This document shows, piece by piece, positions 35,539 through 45,486 of a stretch of DNA of 64,000 bases; the first letter of the stretch is position 1, and each line of letters starts with the position of its first letter. Origin of the DNA: Candidatus Korobacter versatilis (GTDB lineage: Bacteria; Acidobacteriota; Terriglobia; Terriglobales; Acidobacteriaceae); assembly GCA_016185395.1 (NCBI GenBank), contig JACPNR010000006.1, forward strand, positions 62,001 through 126,000. The letters are read 5' to 3'. Below the pieces are notes generated by a model. It saw only the letters and a program-made list of their open reading frames with translations. It had not been told where the DNA came from and did not search any database. Position numbers and translations under genes: made by a program.

Positions 35539-35985
35539 TTAGCTGCCTTGCTCGATCTTGGCGGTGATCAGGCCGACCTTGTCCACGCCGGCAGCGTGGG
35601 CGATGTCGATGACCTGGGCCACTTCGAGGAACTGGATATCCGAGTCACCCTTGACGAACATGACCTTTTCCGCGCGCGTCTTGTAGATCTCTTCGAGCCG
35701 CGCTTGGAGATTGTCCCAGGTGACTTCATCCTGATTGATCTTCAGGGTGGAGCGCTGGCCGTTCGCGCCTTTGACCACCTGCACCACCACGGTGCGATCC
35801 GGCGGCTCGGGCTGCTTCTGCTGGTCCGGCGGCGGCGGCTGCGGGACCAGGGCGTCAAGCCCCTTGGGCGTGAGCGGCGTGATGACCATGAAGATGATCA
35901 GCAGCACCAGCAACACGTCGATCATCGGCGTTACGTTGATGTCGCACTGGGGCCCGCCTGCGGAGCCACCGGCTGTCATTGCCAT
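35539..35985 (-). CDS. exbD: ExbD/TolR family protein (second copy)
   Basis: A 148-residue biopolymer-transport protein: a short cytoplasmic N-terminus (D-I-N-V-T-P-M-I-D), one membrane helix (V-L-L-V-L-L-I-I-F-M-V-I-T-P) holding the conserved Asp, and a periplasmic domain. With ExbB it uses the proton gradient to drive TonB. It lies 12 bases after another exbD-like gene; the two share the P-M-I/V-D-V-x-L-V-L-L-I-I-F-M-V core but differ in the periplasmic domain, suggesting a mixed ExbD complex. Confidence 0.93.
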   Translation of the reverse strand: MAMTAGGSAGGPQCDINVTPMIDVLLVLLIIFMVITPLTPKGLDALVPQPPPPDQQKQPEPPDRTVVVQVVKGANGQRSTLKINQDEVTWDNLQARLEEIYKTRAEKVMFVKGDSDIQFLEVAQVIDIAHAAGVDKVGLITAKIEQGS

Positions 35986-35997
35986 TGGATTATCCCC

Positions 35998-36480
35998 TTA
36001 CTTTCCCGGCCCAGCGCCGCCGGCGGGCGGTTGGCCCGCTGGAGCCGGTGGCGGAGTCGCGGCCTTGCGCTGCTCGGTCAGCAGCCCGACCTGGTCTACG
36101 CCTGCCGAGCGGACGTTATCGACCACATCGACGACCACGCCATAGCGCGCGCGGGCGTCACTCTTGATGTAGACGCGCTTGTCCATCTTGTTGGCCAGCT
36201 TATCGCGGACCTTCTGCGCCAACTGGTCAGCCGTGGTCTGCTCGGTGCCGAGGAAGACCTTGCCGTCGTTCATCACCGCGATGAGGATGGCGTCTTCTTT
36301 ATCGGCGTCGGGCATGTCGACCGGGTTGGTGGTCTGCGCCATGGCCACGTTCATGCCGTGCTGCAGCATGGGCGTGACGACCATGAAGATGATCAACAGC
36401 ACCAGCATCACGTCCACCATGGGGGTGACGTTGATGTTGCTGTTGATCTTCGCGCCTTCGTCGCGTTTATTCAGTGCCAT
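35998..36480 (-). CDS. exbD: ExbD/TolR family protein (first copy)
   Basis: A 160-residue ExbD-type subunit with I-N-V-T-P-M-V-D-V-M-L-V-L-L-I-I-F-M-V-V at the N-terminus. The periplasmic domain includes I-L-I-A-V-M-N-D-G-K-V-F-L-G and ends with a Pro/Ala/Gly-rich tail. It follows exbB by 14 bases and precedes the second exbD by 12 bases, so the three form one transcription unit. Confidence 0.93.
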   Translation of the reverse strand: MALNKRDEGAKINSNINVTPMVDVMLVLLIIFMVVTPMLQHGMNVAMAQTTNPVDMPDADKEDAILIAVMNDGKVFLGTEQTTADQLAQKVRDKLANKMDKRVYIKSDARARYGVVVDVVDNVRSAGVDQVGLLTEQRKAATPPPAPAGQPPAGGAGPGK

Positions 36481-36494
36481 GAAAAGCTCCTGGC

Positions 36495-37259
36495 TTATGC
36501 CCGTCCGCGGGCGCGGCCGGTACGCTTCAGGAAGTAATCGATGAGCTCGCTGGAGGAATTATCCATCTCCACGTCGAACGCTTCGACCTTGCCGGTGAAG
36601 TAGTTGAACATCATGACGGCGGGGATGGCGACGAACAGGCCAAGCGCGGTGGTGACGAGCGCTTCCGAGATGCCGCCCGCGACCGCGGAAATGCCCGCCG
36701 CTTTCTCGGAAGACATCTTGCGGAACGCGTTCAGGATGCCGATGACGGTCCCGAACAGTCCGACGAACGGCGCGGTGGACCCGATGGTCGCCAAGCCGCC
36801 CAGACCGCGCTTCAGCTCGGCATGCACGATCGCTTCCGCACGCTCCAGAGCGCGCTTTGAGGCTTCGATGTCCTCGCCCGGGATGTCGGGGGAATCCTGG
36901 TGGGCTTTGAATTCCTGCAATCCGGCGGTGACGACTTTGGCCAGGTGGCTCTTGCGATAGCGCTCGCCGACGCGAAGCGCTTCTTCGATCTTGCCCTCAC
37001 GCAGCGCGCCCGCGACTTGCGGAGCGAACATGCGCGATTGCTTGCGGGCGCCACTAAAGGCGATCCAGCGGTCGATCATCACGCCGATGGACCACGCGGA
37101 CATGATGAACAGGATGATGACCACGCCACGGGCGAGCCAGCCCATCTGGCGCCACAGAGAGATTGGGTCCCAGCCCACCGGCCCCTCGGCTTCCTGAAAG
37201 AAAACCGCGAGCGTGGGCATGTGGGTCATTACGAATGTTGAAAGCACCATGAAAAGCAT
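36495..37259 (-). CDS. exbB: ExbB/TolQ/MotA-type proton channel subunit
   Basis: A 254-residue inner-membrane protein with three helices. The first lies at about 1-20 or 40-60, and the MotA/TolQ/ExbB core includes G-L-G-G-L-A-T-I-G-S-T-A-P-F-V-G-L-F-G-T-V-I-G-I and A-L-V-T-T-A-L-G-L-F-V-A-I-P. It makes the proton channel that energises TonB with the two ExbD subunits encoded next. Confidence 0.93.
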   Translation of the reverse strand: MLFMVLSTFVMTHMPTLAVFFQEAEGPVGWDPISLWRQMGWLARGVVIILFIMSAWSIGVMIDRWIAFSGARKQSRMFAPQVAGALREGKIEEALRVGERYRKSHLAKVVTAGLQEFKAHQDSPDIPGEDIEASKRALERAEAIVHAELKRGLGGLATIGSTAPFVGLFGTVIGILNAFRKMSSEKAAGISAVAGGISEALVTTALGLFVAIPAVMMFNYFTGKVEAFDVEMDNSSSELIDYFLKRTGRARGRA

Positions 37260-37384
37260 GAGTTGTTCCTTTCCTCCTCAGAACTCTGGAACCGATAACG
37301 CTGAACCCGTCTCAGAAACGAATCCGGAAACTCTGGAACTTCAGGGCCGGCCCGCCGGTAGGAACCACTCTGCTCTGCGGGGCA

Positions 37385-37424
37385 TTCGCGGGCGGCGGCG
37401 GGAACGTTCTCCGCCGCCGCGCGT
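37385..37424. repeat. GC hairpin between tonB and exbB
   Basis: GGGCGGCGGCGGGAACG and CGTTCTCCGCCGCCGC form a stable hairpin in the 176-base tonB-exbB gap. It has no U tract and may modulate readthrough between the two genes; nothing else is seen in this gap. Confidence 0.45.
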
Positions 37425-37435
37425 TCAGATCCTGG

Positions 37436-38176
37436 TTATCCGCCAGCCAACGTGAAGTTCACGGTGATGGTGGTGTCGACTTCGACCGGCTCGCCATTCA
37501 GGAAGTAGGGCTTGTAGCGCCACTGCCGTACGGCCTCAAGGGCCGATTGCTGGAGCATAGGATGTCCACTTACCACCTGGAGCTGCTCGATGGTCCCATT
37601 CTTGCTGATGACCGCATGCAGCACCACCGACCCTTGGATGCGGGCCGTCTTGGCCGTGGTGGGGTATTGCGGCTTGATCTGCGTAATCAGGTTGCCGGCG
37701 GTTACGCCGCCGGAAACGCGGACGCGCTGCGGCGTGGCCACCTTGGGCACCGACACCGGCGTGGAGCTGATGATGCCGCCGATCACGCCACCCATCTGGC
37801 CGCCCGGAGTGCCACCGGGGACGCCGCCCACCACGCCCGCCATTCCCGTGGTCGGCGGTGGCGCTTCCTCTTCGGTGATCATCTTGACCTTCTCGGGGAT
37901 CTTCGTCGGGGTGCGCAGAGCGCCGTTCACGATCTCCGACTGGATCTCTTTCACCACCTTCATCGGCGCGGCGGCCGGTGGCGGTGGCGGCGGCGGTGGC
38001 GGCGGGGCCACCAGGAACGTCATGAGCTGCTGCTTGGGCAGCGCTTCGGTGTAGATCAGCGGGATGAGGATCATCACGCCGATGAGGAAGATCTGCACGA
38101 CGAATGAGAACATCGTCGTCCAGCCCCGCTTGGTCTTGATCTTGCCCGCCGACTCCATCAGGCTGTCTTCAAACAT
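37436..38176 (-). CDS. tonB: TonB-family energy transducer
   Basis: A 246-residue protein with an N-terminal cytoplasmic stretch, one membrane helix (about 23-45), a run of ten prolines (about 58-67), a periplasmic linker rich in Gly/Val/Pro and a C-terminal TonB domain (about 160-246; Y-P-T-T-A-K-T-A-R-I-Q-G, V-V-L-H-A-V-I-S, W-R-Y-K-P-Y). It transmits force from ExbBD to outer-membrane receptors. No receptor gene is present here. Confidence 0.93.
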   Translation of the reverse strand: MFEDSLMESAGKIKTKRGWTTMFSFVVQIFLIGVMILIPLIYTEALPKQQLMTFLVAPPPPPPPPPPAAAPMKVVKEIQSEIVNGALRTPTKIPEKVKMITEEEAPPPTTGMAGVVGGVPGGTPGGQMGGVIGGIISSTPVSVPKVATPQRVRVSGGVTAGNLITQIKPQYPTTAKTARIQGSVVLHAVISKNGTIEQLQVVSGHPMLQQSALEAVRQWRYKPYFLNGEPVEVDTTITVNFTLAGG

Positions 38177-38292
38177 GGCCTTAGCTCTCCCTGGCAGCTA
38201 TTTCCCTGTTGTGTTTTGACACCACCGGGCCCGATAAAGTGCCCGTTGTCGCAACAGGCGAACGTCCCGGCGCCGGCCGGGAGTGATGGGGA

Positions 38293-39495
38293 CTATGCCT
38301 TGACGCGCACCTTCTGCTGCTTGGTCTCGGCCGAAGCCGGGACCGGGCCGCGTCCTGATCGTTGCGCACGCCAGTCCTGATACGCGACCAGCATGGGGGC
38401 CGCTACCGCGATCGAAGAATAGGTACCTATTAGGATGCCGACTACCAGGGCAAAGGAGAACCCATGTAATACCTCTCCGCCAAATAGATATAAGGAGAGT
38501 ACCGTCAGGAACGTGAGGCCGGAGGTCAGGATTGTACGACTTAGGGTCTGGTTGATGCTACGGTTAACGATCTCCGCCAGCGATTCCCGCCGATAGAGCC
38601 TTACGTTCTCCCGGATACGGTCGAAGACGACGATGGTGTCGTTCATCGAGTAACCCGTAAGGGTCAGGATGGCGGCCACGACCGTGAGCGATATCTCCTT
38701 ATTGAGCAACGAGAAAGCGCCGACCGTGATGAGGGTGTCGTGGAACACGGCGACCACGGCGGCCACGCCGTAGATGAGCTCGAAGCGGAACCAGAGGTAG
38801 ACCAGCATGCCGGCCAGCGAGAGGCCGATGGCCCAGAGCGCGCGGTCGCGCAGCTGCGCGCCGACCTGGGGACCGACGATCTCCACGTTGCGGACGGCAA
38901 AGTCAGAGGTAAAGAACGCCTGCTTCAGGCCGGCGATGACGGTATCCGGGACCGTGCCCTTGAGGTCGTCGATGGACCCGAGCACGCCGCCCTTGGTCTT
39001 GTCGCGGAATTCGACGATCTTGCGCGCCAGATCGGCGTAGGCCGGCTCGTTGCCGCCGTTGGTAAGCGGGTCACGCGCGATGAGCGTGTCGCGGAGGCTG
39101 GCAAAGCCGGCGTTGTTCAGGTCTTGTTTGTCCTTGGGAGCGTCGGCGGGCTCGAGCGCGCCGATGATGGCGTTCTTGCCGGCGTCGAGCGCGGCCTCGT
39201 TGGCAGCGCGCTGCTCGAGGCCGATGAGCACTTCGTTGTTCGCGGCGGCACCGTAGCGCTGGATGCGCGCGTCCTTCAGCCCGGCTTTGTCGGTCTTGGC
39301 GCGGACGGCGTCTTCCTGCGGTGATTGCGTGAACTTCACGTACACCAGCGTGCCTCCCTTGAAGTCCACGCCCAGCGGCACCCCGTGCCAGAAGAAGATG
39401 GAAAGCAAGCCGGCCACGCTGAACACCAGCGAGAAGCCGAGGAAGTACCACTTCTTCCCTAACCAATCGATATTTACGCTACGAAATAATTCCAC
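38293..39495 (-). CDS. secF: Protein translocase subunit SecF
   Basis: A 400-residue membrane protein helping SecYEG translocation with the proton gradient. Six helices are predicted. The N-terminal R-S-V-N-I-D-W and G-V-D-F-K-G-G-T-L-V-Y-V and the later G-Y-S-M-N-D-T-I-V-V-F-D-R-I-R-E-N motif are typical. The large periplasmic loop is longer than in E. coli SecF, with an inserted Ala/Asp-rich section (about residues 95-160). It starts 19 bases after secD. Confidence 0.95.
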   Translation of the reverse strand: MELFRSVNIDWLGKKWYFLGFSLVFSVAGLLSIFFWHGVPLGVDFKGGTLVYVKFTQSPQEDAVRAKTDKAGLKDARIQRYGAAANNEVLIGLEQRAANEAALDAGKNAIIGALEPADAPKDKQDLNNAGFASLRDTLIARDPLTNGGNEPAYADLARKIVEFRDKTKGGVLGSIDDLKGTVPDTVIAGLKQAFFTSDFAVRNVEIVGPQVGAQLRDRALWAIGLSLAGMLVYLWFRFELIYGVAAVVAVFHDTLITVGAFSLLNKEISLTVVAAILTLTGYSMNDTIVVFDRIRENVRLYRRESLAEIVNRSINQTLSRTILTSGLTFLTVLSLYLFGGEVLHGFSFALVVGILIGTYSSIAVAAPMLVAYQDWRAQRSGRGPVPASAETKQQKVRVKA

Positions 39496-39514
39496 GTGAG
39501 TCCCTTGGTCCTCT

Positions 39515-41125
39515 TTAAATACTCAGCGCTTCACCGCGCTGCTTGCGATTCAAGATGGCGTCGAAGATCACGCGCGAGACGAACACCGCGGTGAACAGGT
39601 TGGCAGCGAGACCGAAGAACAGCGTGGTCGCAAAACCCTGCACCGGCCCGGTGCCGACGAGGAACAGGATGAGCGCCGAGACCATGGTGGTGACGTGCGT
39701 ATCCAGAATGGTGATCCAGGCGTGGCCGAAGCCCTGCTCCACCGCCGAAGACGGCGTCTTGCCGCTGCGCAACTCTTCGCGGATACGCTCGAAGATCAGC
39801 ACGTTCGAATCCACGCCCATGCCGATGGTCAGGATGACGCCCGCGATGCCCGGCAGCGTCAACACCGCGCCGGCGAAGCCGAGGAAGCCGAGCAGGATGA
39901 TCAGGTTGAGAACCAGCGCGAGGTCGGCGTTGATGCCGGCGCCGCGGTAGTAGACGAGCATGAAGACCATCACGGCGAGCACGCCCACGATTCCGGCGGT
40001 CACGCCTTGCCGGATGGAATCCGCGCCCAGCGACGGCCCCACCGTGCGCTCTTCGAGATAACGCATCGAGGCCGGCAGCGCGCCGGAGTTCAGCACCAGC
40101 GCCAGGTCTTTCGCTTGCTGCTCGGTGAACCGGCCGGTGATGCGGCCCGAATCGGTGATCTCGGATTGAATGGTCGCGACTTCCACCACGCGGTTGTCGA
40201 GCACGATGGCGAGCGAGTCGCCGATGTGCGCGCGGGTGAACGCGCCGAAGCGCTTGCCGCCATCGGGGGTGAGCAGGAACGATACTTCCGGCCGCGCGTT
40301 CTCGTCGCGCTCCGAGGTCGCCTGGCGCAGGTCATGGCCGGCCACGGCGGAAGCGCGCGTGAGGATATACACCACGTCGCCTTCGGCAGTCGCCTGCACC
40401 GGACGTCCGTGCAACATCACGCCGCCTTCGGGCAGAACGCCGCCGTGCGCCTGCAGCGCTTCTGACTCGTCCTTGTACGCGGTGGGGTCGAGGGCCTGGC
40501 GGATCTCGAGCATCGCGGTGGACTGGATGATGTCTTTCACGCGCGCGGGATCGTCCACGCCGGGGAGTTGCACCAGGATCTGGTTCTCGCCCAGGCCGTG
40601 CTTCTGGATGACCGGCTCGCTCACGCCCAGCTTGTCCACGCGCTCGCGGATCTTCTGGATGGCGAGCTCGACGGCGCGGTTCTTCAGGTCGGTCGCCGCC
40701 GCCGGCTTCATCGCGATGGTGAAGGAACCCGCGCCGGAGCTGAGGTCATATTCCGGCACTCTCTCGGCGAGGACGTCGCGCACCTTCGAAGTCTGGTCGG
40801 GCGCGATGTTCGCGACCACGATCCTCTCGGGCTGGTTGACGGAGTCGGGCTTGGAAATGTCCGCGCCGGTTACGCCGGCGGTGCGCAGGCCCTCGCGCAC
40901 CCGCTCGACGGCGCGGTCGGTCTCCGCGTTCACCGCGTCGTTGACCATGACCTGCAGGATGAGATGGGTGCCACCCTTGAGGTCGAGACCGAGATGGATG
41001 CGTTCCTGCATCGCCGCCAGCAGGCCCTGCTTCGACCAGCTCTTGGGGACGCCGATGATGCCGTAGAGAAACACCAGCATCACTGCGATGATGATGACCG
41101 TCTTTGCCGTGAGGTTCTTCTTCAT
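39515..41125 (-). CDS. secD: Protein translocase subunit SecD
   Basis: A 536-residue partner of SecF. It has an N-terminal helix, L-G-L-D-L-K-G-G-T-H-L-I-L-Q-V (about 43-58), a periplasmic P1 domain and five C-terminal helices with the conserved G-M-G-V-D-S-N-V-L-I-F-E-R-I-R-E-E-L. Gene order yajC-secD-secF is the common bacterial one. Confidence 0.96.
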   Translation of the reverse strand: MKKNLTAKTVIIIAVMLVFLYGIIGVPKSWSKQGLLAAMQERIHLGLDLKGGTHLILQVMVNDAVNAETDRAVERVREGLRTAGVTGADISKPDSVNQPERIVVANIAPDQTSKVRDVLAERVPEYDLSSGAGSFTIAMKPAAATDLKNRAVELAIQKIRERVDKLGVSEPVIQKHGLGENQILVQLPGVDDPARVKDIIQSTAMLEIRQALDPTAYKDESEALQAHGGVLPEGGVMLHGRPVQATAEGDVVYILTRASAVAGHDLRQATSERDENARPEVSFLLTPDGGKRFGAFTRAHIGDSLAIVLDNRVVEVATIQSEITDSGRITGRFTEQQAKDLALVLNSGALPASMRYLEERTVGPSLGADSIRQGVTAGIVGVLAVMVFMLVYYRGAGINADLALVLNLIILLGFLGFAGAVLTLPGIAGVILTIGMGVDSNVLIFERIREELRSGKTPSSAVEQGFGHAWITILDTHVTTMVSALILFLVGTGPVQGFATTLFFGLAANLFTAVFVSRVIFDAILNRKQRGEALSI

Positions 41126-41155
41126 GAGAATGTCTGGGCCTGCCCTAAAAATGTC

Positions 41156-41470
41156 CTAAGAAGCTTTTTCTTCCGCGGCCATGGAGACGATGGCGGAGCG
41201 CGCCACCTCGAGCCGCAATCCGTCGGGCGGCACCTTCAGCAGCACCACGTCGTCCTTGACGGAGAAGATGGTGCCGCGGAGCCCGCCCGAGGTGATGACC
41301 TTGTCCCCTGCCTTGAGTTCGCCCAGCATCGCCTGCCACTTCTTCTGGCGGCGCTGCTGCGGCATGATGAGCAGAAAATAGAAGACCGCGAAAATGAGGA
41401 TGAGCGGCAGAAAGCCGACGATGCCGGCCGCGCCACCCGTTTGGAACAACACTGCGAGATTCGACGTCAT
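41156..41470 (-). CDS. yajC: Sec translocase accessory protein YajC
   Basis: A 104-residue protein with one membrane helix (P-L-I-L-I-F-A-V-F-Y-F-L-L-I-M-P) followed by the conserved Q-Q-R-R-Q-K-K-W and the K-A-G-D-K-V-I-T-S-G-G-L-R-G beta domain. An in-frame TTG six bases upstream (41476) is less likely as start than the ATG at 41470. It precedes secD by 30 bases. Confidence 0.93.
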   Translation of the reverse strand: MTSNLAVLFQTGGAAGIVGFLPLILIFAVFYFLLIMPQQRRQKKWQAMLGELKAGDKVITSGGLRGTIFSVKDDVVLLKVPPDGLRLEVARSAIVSMAAEEKAS

Positions 41471-41609
41471 GGACAAGGGGTTAAACAGGTTCCGCCGTAC
41501 TGCTCAAAGGCGCAAACTTCCTTACTTGTATCTCTCAACCGGGAAACAGTTACCGCTCAGTGGGACCGGGAGGCGCTGCACCTGCGGCCGCGCCGAGGAT
41601 GGGAATCAC

Positions 41610-43004
<1,395 letters not shown>

Positions 43005-43022
<18 letters not shown>

Positions 43023-43670
43023 GATGGTCCCGGGCACGTGCTGGAACTCGAACTGCCGCAGCGCTTCCGTCAGCACGCGCATCTGGCGGTCGCGTTCGCC
43101 GGCCGAACCGAGCACCCGGCCAAGCGCGTGTCCCACGGGATGCACCGCGCGCGGCGGACGCATCGGGCGGGAGTCCTCCGGCGACACGGTGATGAGCACC
43201 GTCGGTATCCCCTTCGCTTCAATCTCTCGTTGCACCGCAACGATCACCCGATGGCAGACCGGTCAACCGCCGGTGAGCACGATGGCATCCGCCTGCGAGC
43301 GCTCGATCTCCGCGGCGATGGCGGGCGCGAGCCGCTCGTACTGCGCCTTCAGGTCGGGCGAGTAGCCCTTGAATCCGATGTGCTTGTTCCCCACGCGTTT
43401 GATGAAGCCCTCTGCCGCGAGTTCGCGCAAGCGGTCGAGCGGGAAGACGCTGTTGGCGTCTTTCTGGGCGTTCGTGAGGTCGTAGTGCCCGTGCTTGAAG
43501 CGCAGCAGCGAGGTGTCGGCGTCGCCGGAAATGACGCGATACGTCTCGTCGCCGTCGTCGGAGTACGCCTCCTGCCCTTCGAGGTAGACGCCGGTGGAGC
43601 TCACCAGCGCGACCGTCAGCTCGGCGAGCTTTGCCGTGACCGGCGTGTAGGGCACGCACTTCCTCGACAT
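43005..43670 (-). CDS. GrdB-like selenoprotein (glycine/betaine reductase selenoprotein B family), in-frame UGA
   Basis: A 221-residue protein read through TGA at 43263-43265 (Sec136). Before it: Y-R-V-I-S-G-D-A-D, V-F-P-L-D-R-L-R-E-L-A and D-A-I-V-L-T-G-G; at the site U-P-V-C-H-R; after it I-E-A-K-G-I-P-T-V-L-I-T, M-R-P-P-R-A and G-H-A-L-G-R. This is the stand-alone, GrdB-related family known to carry UxxC or CxxC. Its substrate is unknown; a redox role is inferred. Starts at 43670 or 43685 are possible. A hairpin fitting SECIS follows the UGA. It is 162 bases upstream of tgt. Confidence 0.9.
43227..43243 (-). promoter_or_regulatory. Candidate bacterial SECIS hairpin of the GrdB-like gene
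   Basis: On the minus strand TCGTTGC and GCAACGA form a perfect seven-pair stem with loop GGT (43234-43236). The loop begins 26 bases after the UGA and starts with G. Spacing and loop fit the bacterial SECIS pattern. Confidence 0.75.
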
Positions 43671-43736
43671 GGACTTAGAGAGCATGCGTCGTAGTATATC
43701 GGCGGCGCGGATGCCGTCTATCCCTTTGGCGATGGG

Positions 43737-43824
43737 AGGAATTGCAGATTGCAGAATAAGCCGAAGACCGTCCCGCGCGCCACGGCCCCATTTCTGCAAT
43801 CTGACTCCTGCAATTCCTTCCCGC
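43737..43824. repeat. Word-reiterating palindrome (GAATTGCAGATTGCAGAATA)
   Basis: Left arm GAATTGCAGATTGCAG and right arm CTGCAATCTGACTCCTGCAA are complementary with a long spacer, in the divergent gap between the selenoprotein and the membrane-protein gene. The same word family occurs at 45406-45484 around the other end of that gene. Confidence 0.8.
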
Positions 43825-43934
43825 GCTCTTTGGCGCTTGACTTGAAACTGTGGCCGACATATAAGCGACCGACCTTCCCCAAGGTTCAGCGGCGTGATCC
43901 CACGGGACCTCCAGGCCCGATCGTTGTGAGGTGA

Positions 43935-45401
43935 GTGATGCGCCGTACGCGATACATGAGCTGGCTGTTCCTTGCGCTCTCCATCGGTTTTTTCTTCATG
44001 CAGGATTTTCGCTGGGCGCTCGCCATGCCCATGATGCAGTACCGCCTGCAGCAGGGTGACGCCGCCGCGCTCAACGCCACGCAGAGCATTGGCGCAGACC
44101 GCATCCGCGCGCTCGCCGACCGTGCCCGCGCCGATGGCGACGCCAATGGCCTCGCCTTCGCCGCGCTGCACTGGCCGGGCGACGATCCCCAGGAAGCGCT
44201 CAACCTCGCCGACGCCGCCGTGATCAAAGATCCGGCCAAGGGCTGGGTGTATTCCCACGTCGCCTTCCGCTATCTCGGCAAGCACGACTCGCCCACCATC
44301 GACGAGCTGGCCAAGAAGTCCATGGACTACGACAGCAACAACGCCATCAGCTATCTGCTGATGGCCGAGATCTATCGCCGGCGCGACGCGCAGCCCGTGC
44401 ACCTCACCAAGGTGAAGGACCGGTACCAGATCGAGCTGCTCGGAGGAAAGAAAGACTGGCTGGGCGCGATGCAGGGCGCCTTCAACGCGCCGCAGTATGA
44501 CGGCTTTGCCGTGCCGCGCTTCCTTACTGAGCGCGCCGTGCTCAAGCGCGAGCACTGGGAGAACCCGAGCACGCTGGTGCTGCTGATCGCCGAGTATCCC
44601 ATTCCCAACCTGCTCGACCTGAGCAACTACGCGCGCTACCGCATGCAGTCGGCCATCGACAAGAATGCCGACGGCAAGCACAACGCCGAGCTCATCCACG
44701 ATGGCTACCTCGTCTATCGCTTCGGCCACCTCATGGAGAACGGCGCCGCCTCGAGCATCGAAGAGATCCTGGGACGCGCGGTGCAGAACATCGCTTACGA
44801 GCCGCTGCACGACGCGCTGCGCTCGACCAAGAACGAGGACGCCGTCATCGCGCTGAACCTCGACCACCAGCGCGCGCAGTTCGCCAACAACGAATTCCGC
44901 CACGTCCTGAACCGGCGTTCGAACACGCTGTGGAGCGGCGTGGTCATCATGGTCTGCGCCTCGCTCACCGCCGTGTTCGCGCTGCTCACGCTGCTCTGCC
45001 TGGCCTACGTGAACCTCAAGCGCTGGGTGCGGTCCGATAGACAAGGACGCATCTTCAACATCGTGACGATGGCAGAGAACTACATGCCCATCCTGCTGTT
45101 CCTGTCGTCGTACACCATGTTCATGTTCTACATCCCGTACGCCTCGAACTTCCGCGCCTACATGAACGCGGAAGGCGACATGCGCTCCCTCGAGCCGCTG
45201 ATGCAGAACGTGTATCCGCTCATCGGCATCGACCCGTACGAGGCCGCGCCGGTGCATCCGTTCGGCAGTTATCTGTACTGGGTGGTGGTGTGCTTCGTCG
45301 CCGTGGGCGGGGCCATCCTGATGAAGCGCTTCTACTCCGCCGAATCCAAGATCATGGAACACGAGGAGCACGAGGCCAACGCCGCCGGCGCGGGCGAGTA
45401 A
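43935..45401 (+). CDS. Large membrane protein of unknown function
   Basis: A 488-residue protein; no family recognised. One hydrophobic segment lies at about 8-25, followed by about 300 soluble residues with a helical, TPR-like pattern (L-N-L-A-D-A-A-V-I-K-D-P, then Y-L-L-M-A-E-I-Y-R-R). Three more membrane segments lie at about 335-360, 380-405 and 445-470, and the C-terminus is acidic. It probably exposes the helical part outside the cytoplasm. Word-reiterating palindromes flank it on both sides, so it could have moved as a unit; this is speculation. Confidence 0.78.
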   Translation: MMRRTRYMSWLFLALSIGFFFMQDFRWALAMPMMQYRLQQGDAAALNATQSIGADRIRALADRARADGDANGLAFAALHWPGDDPQEALNLADAAVIKDPAKGWVYSHVAFRYLGKHDSPTIDELAKKSMDYDSNNAISYLLMAEIYRRRDAQPVHLTKVKDRYQIELLGGKKDWLGAMQGAFNAPQYDGFAVPRFLTERAVLKREHWENPSTLVLLIAEYPIPNLLDLSNYARYRMQSAIDKNADGKHNAELIHDGYLVYRFGHLMENGAASSIEEILGRAVQNIAYEPLHDALRSTKNEDAVIALNLDHQRAQFANNEFRHVLNRRSNTLWSGVVIMVCASLTAVFALLTLLCLAYVNLKRWVRSDRQGRIFNIVTMAENYMPILLFLSSYTMFMFYIPYASNFRAYMNAEGDMRSLEPLMQNVYPLIGIDPYEAAPVHPFGSYLYWVVVCFVAVGGAILMKRFYSAESKIMEHEEHEANAAGAGE

Positions 45402-45405
45402 GGCG

Positions 45406-45484
45406 ATTGCAGAAGTCAGATTGCAGCATCAGTAGGGCCGTGGGTCCGGCCTATTCTGCAATCATCGATCTGCAATCTGCGATC
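45406..45484. repeat. Word-reiterating palindrome (GATTGCAGAAGTCAGATTGC)
   Basis: Left arm GATTGCAGAAGTCAGATTGC then AGCATCAG; right arm ATTCTGCAATCATCGATCTG then CAATCTGCGATC. It lies between two convergent genes and shares the ATTGCAG word with 43737-43824. Confidence 0.8.
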
Positions 45485-45486
45485 GG

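Noticed and set aside
43263-45371. A single 702-codon minus-strand gene
   Set aside because: Most of it is antisense to the plus-strand membrane protein; only the part below about 43670 is real, as the first portion of the GrdB-like selenoprotein.
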